This document shows positions 32,082-33,195 of a stretch of 33,195 bases of DNA, in pieces (position 1 is the stretch's first letter; each line of letters opens with the position of its first letter). The stretch spans positions 1 through 33,195 of the forward strand of contig NZ_BDBA01000147.1 of assembly GCF_001612745.1 (NCBI RefSeq), written 5' to 3'. The stretch comes from Nocardia amamiensis NBRC 102102. Its GTDB lineage: Bacteria > Actinomycetota > Actinomycetes > Mycobacteriales > Mycobacteriaceae. A program made the translations under genes and the position numbers. Under the pieces are notes generated by a model. That model was not told the origin of the DNA. It made no database searches and saw only the letters and a list, made by a program, of their open reading frames with translations.

Positions 32082-33011
32082 TCACACGGAGCGGCGAGGC
32101 CGCGCCGGGAGCGTGCCGCCTACCCTGTCCGCCCCGCTCGACCTGGCGAAATAGGCCAGCTTCTCCGGGTTGACGATCAACCGCAGCGCCTCGACCGCCC
32201 CGTCGGCCACATCGATCCCCACCACGAGCAACGGCGCCCCATCGACGCGCGCCACCACAGCCGGCGTGCCGTTGACCTCCTCGACGAGCAATCGCATTCC
32301 CGGCACTTCCCAGCGCAGCAAGCCCGCGAGGTACCGCGCCACATGGTTCGCGCCGCAGATCGGGCGGCGGGCCGCGGTGATCCGGCCGCCGCCGTCGGCC
32401 GTGGCGGTCACGTCGGCGGTGAGCATCCGCTCCAGCGAGTCGATATCGCCGTCACGTGCCGCCTTCAAGAACAGTTCGACCAGTTCCCGGGCGCGCTCGG
32501 CCGGAATGCCGAAGCGGGCCCGCCCTTCTCGCACGCGCTGGCCCGCCCGCCGGAAGATCTGCTGCGAGTTGGCCTCGGTCACGTCGAGCATGTCGGCGAT
32601 TTCGCGGTGCGCGTACCCGAAGGCCTCGCGCAGCACGAATACCGCCCGTTCGACCGGATTCAGTCGCTCCAGCGCGGTCAGCAGCGCGAAGGAGACGAGT
32701 TCGCGCTCTTCGACGCTCTCCAGCGGACCGAGCTCGCCGTTCGCGGTCGGCACCGGCTCGGGCAGCCACGGACCGACGTAGTTCTCCCGCCTGGCGCGTG
32801 CCGAAACCAGCCAGGTGCGGCACAAATTGACCAGCGCGGTGGTCAACCACGCTTCGGCGGAGCGGATTCCGCCGCGCTCGGCGCCATCCCAGCGCAGATA
32901 GGTCTCCTGGACAGCGTCCTCGGCCTCGCTGGCCGAACCGAGCATCCGGTAGGCGAGCGCGAAGAGCCGCGGTCGGTGCTCCTCGAACTCGCGAAGTCCG
33001 TCGGCCTCCAT
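32082..33011 (-). CDS. sigJ: ECF41-type RNA polymerase sigma factor (SigJ-like)
   Basis: 309 aa. Region 2 spans about residues 5-75 (FEEHRPRLFALAYRMLGSASEAEDAVQETYLRW). Region 4 is at about 110-165 (LTALERLNPVERAVFVLREAFGYAHREIADMLDVTEANSQQIFRRAGQRV). A C-terminal SnoaL-like extension (about 175-309) carries both ECF41 hallmarks, DGGGR (206-210) and NPEKL (281-285). In this group the fused domain itself controls sigma activity in place of an anti-sigma factor. The ATG at 33011 has AAGG 6 nt before it; a longer frame to 33101 is not supported. Confidence 0.9.
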   Translation of the reverse strand: MEADGLREFEEHRPRLFALAYRMLGSASEAEDAVQETYLRWDGAERGGIRSAEAWLTTALVNLCRTWLVSARARRENYVGPWLPEPVPTANGELGPLESVEERELVSFALLTALERLNPVERAVFVLREAFGYAHREIADMLDVTEANSQQIFRRAGQRVREGRARFGIPAERARELVELFLKAARDGDIDSLERMLTADVTATADGGGRITAARRPICGANHVARYLAGLLRWEVPGMRLLVEEVNGTPAVVARVDGAPLLVVGIDVADGAVEALRLIVNPEKLAYFARSSGADRVGGTLPARPRRSV

Positions 33012-33120
33012 GTCTACCTTCTTCCGCCCCGGGCCTCCGGATACGACCGTACCGCCCCCGGAACGTATGGGTTGCCCGCGCGCCGTTCCCATCACCGGCA
33101 CGGCGGCTCTCCGGATGCGG

Positions 33121-33195
33121 CTATGAAAGATCCGCGCGCGGCGGCTGGTTCCCGTTCTGGCGCTGCTTGCCGCCCGGTCGGCGCAGCCGCAGCCG
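33121..33195 (-). CDS. possible C-terminal tail of a gene entering from the right
   Basis: On the minus strand a frame open to the window edge ends at TAG (33121-33123) with a basic, polar tail (RLRLRRPGGKQRQNGNQPPRADLS). It would be the 3' end of a gene transcribed toward sigJ. Only 24 codons are visible, so this is weakly supported. Confidence 0.3.
   Translation of the reverse strand, partial: RLRLRRPGGKQRQNGNQPPRADLS

Noticed and set aside
33020..33100. GGAAC...CGTT stress-sigma promoter ahead of the sigma factor gene
   Set aside because: On the minus strand the spacing between the boxes is about two bases too long for a SigH/SigE-type promoter.
1..33195. tRNA, rRNA, transposase or prophage genes
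   Set aside because: I looked on both strands and saw no recognisable cloverleaf, rRNA core or transposase/integrase motifs.

Overview
The window is GC-rich, densely packed DNA from a mycolic-acid actinobacterium, most likely Nocardia or a close relative. The evidence is protein-level. The 60-kDa chaperonin has the GroEL2-type sequence. The dihydrolipoamide dehydrogenase and the glutamine-dependent NAD synthetase resemble the Mycobacterium tuberculosis enzymes almost end to end. There is a FadE5-like acyl-CoA dehydrogenase, and many genes look leaderless. The genus is inferred; there is no rRNA in the window.

Layout. 1-7446: the 5' part of a fadE5-like gene (minus strand), then a complete urea ABC importer operon urtABCDE and a GntR/FCD regulator. 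TGTATACA-type palindromes lie upstream of urtA, and a very strong hairpin separates urtA from urtB. 7448-12501: small regulator/enzyme pairs. These are a NERD-like membrane protein, a carboxymuconolactone-decarboxylase-fold protein, four tandem ~70-bp repeats, a TetR gene divergent from a VOC protein, a qorB-like quinone reductase divergent from an HxlR regulator, and an F420/PPOX-type protein. 12834-19067: a membrane-anchored polysaccharide deacetylase, lpdA, an M19 dipeptidase, a secreted AMIN-like protein and an S9 prolyl-oligopeptidase. 19101-23853: an alpha/beta hydrolase with TetR, an AT-richer intergenic block that looks like a ~250-nt small RNA with its own terminator, a HAD phosphatase, the C-terminal remnant of a ZIP metal transporter, and a MarR gene divergent from an SMP-30-like lipoprotein.

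23854-26623 is the most unusual stretch. A VapBC-like toxin-antitoxin module, whose toxin gene is frameshifted, sits directly downstream of groEL2. It is bracketed by two near-identical copies of the groEL2 terminator. The distal copy is fused to a 50-bp piece of the groEL2 coding sequence. groEL2 has two CIRCE (HrcA) operators overlapping its promoter.

26623-33195: a small protein of unknown function, NAD synthetase, a bacterial Suppressor-of-fused (SUFU) domain protein, and a possible small membrane protein. These are followed by a protein joining a helix-turn-helix to two Clp_N repeats, whose leaderless promoter is covered by two perfect 19-bp palindromes. Last come an FAD-dependent oxidoreductase and an ECF41/SigJ-type sigma factor, the conserved sigma-41/'COE' pairing. 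At least six genes show a TANNNT box exactly 6 nt before the start codon, suggesting widespread leaderless transcription.
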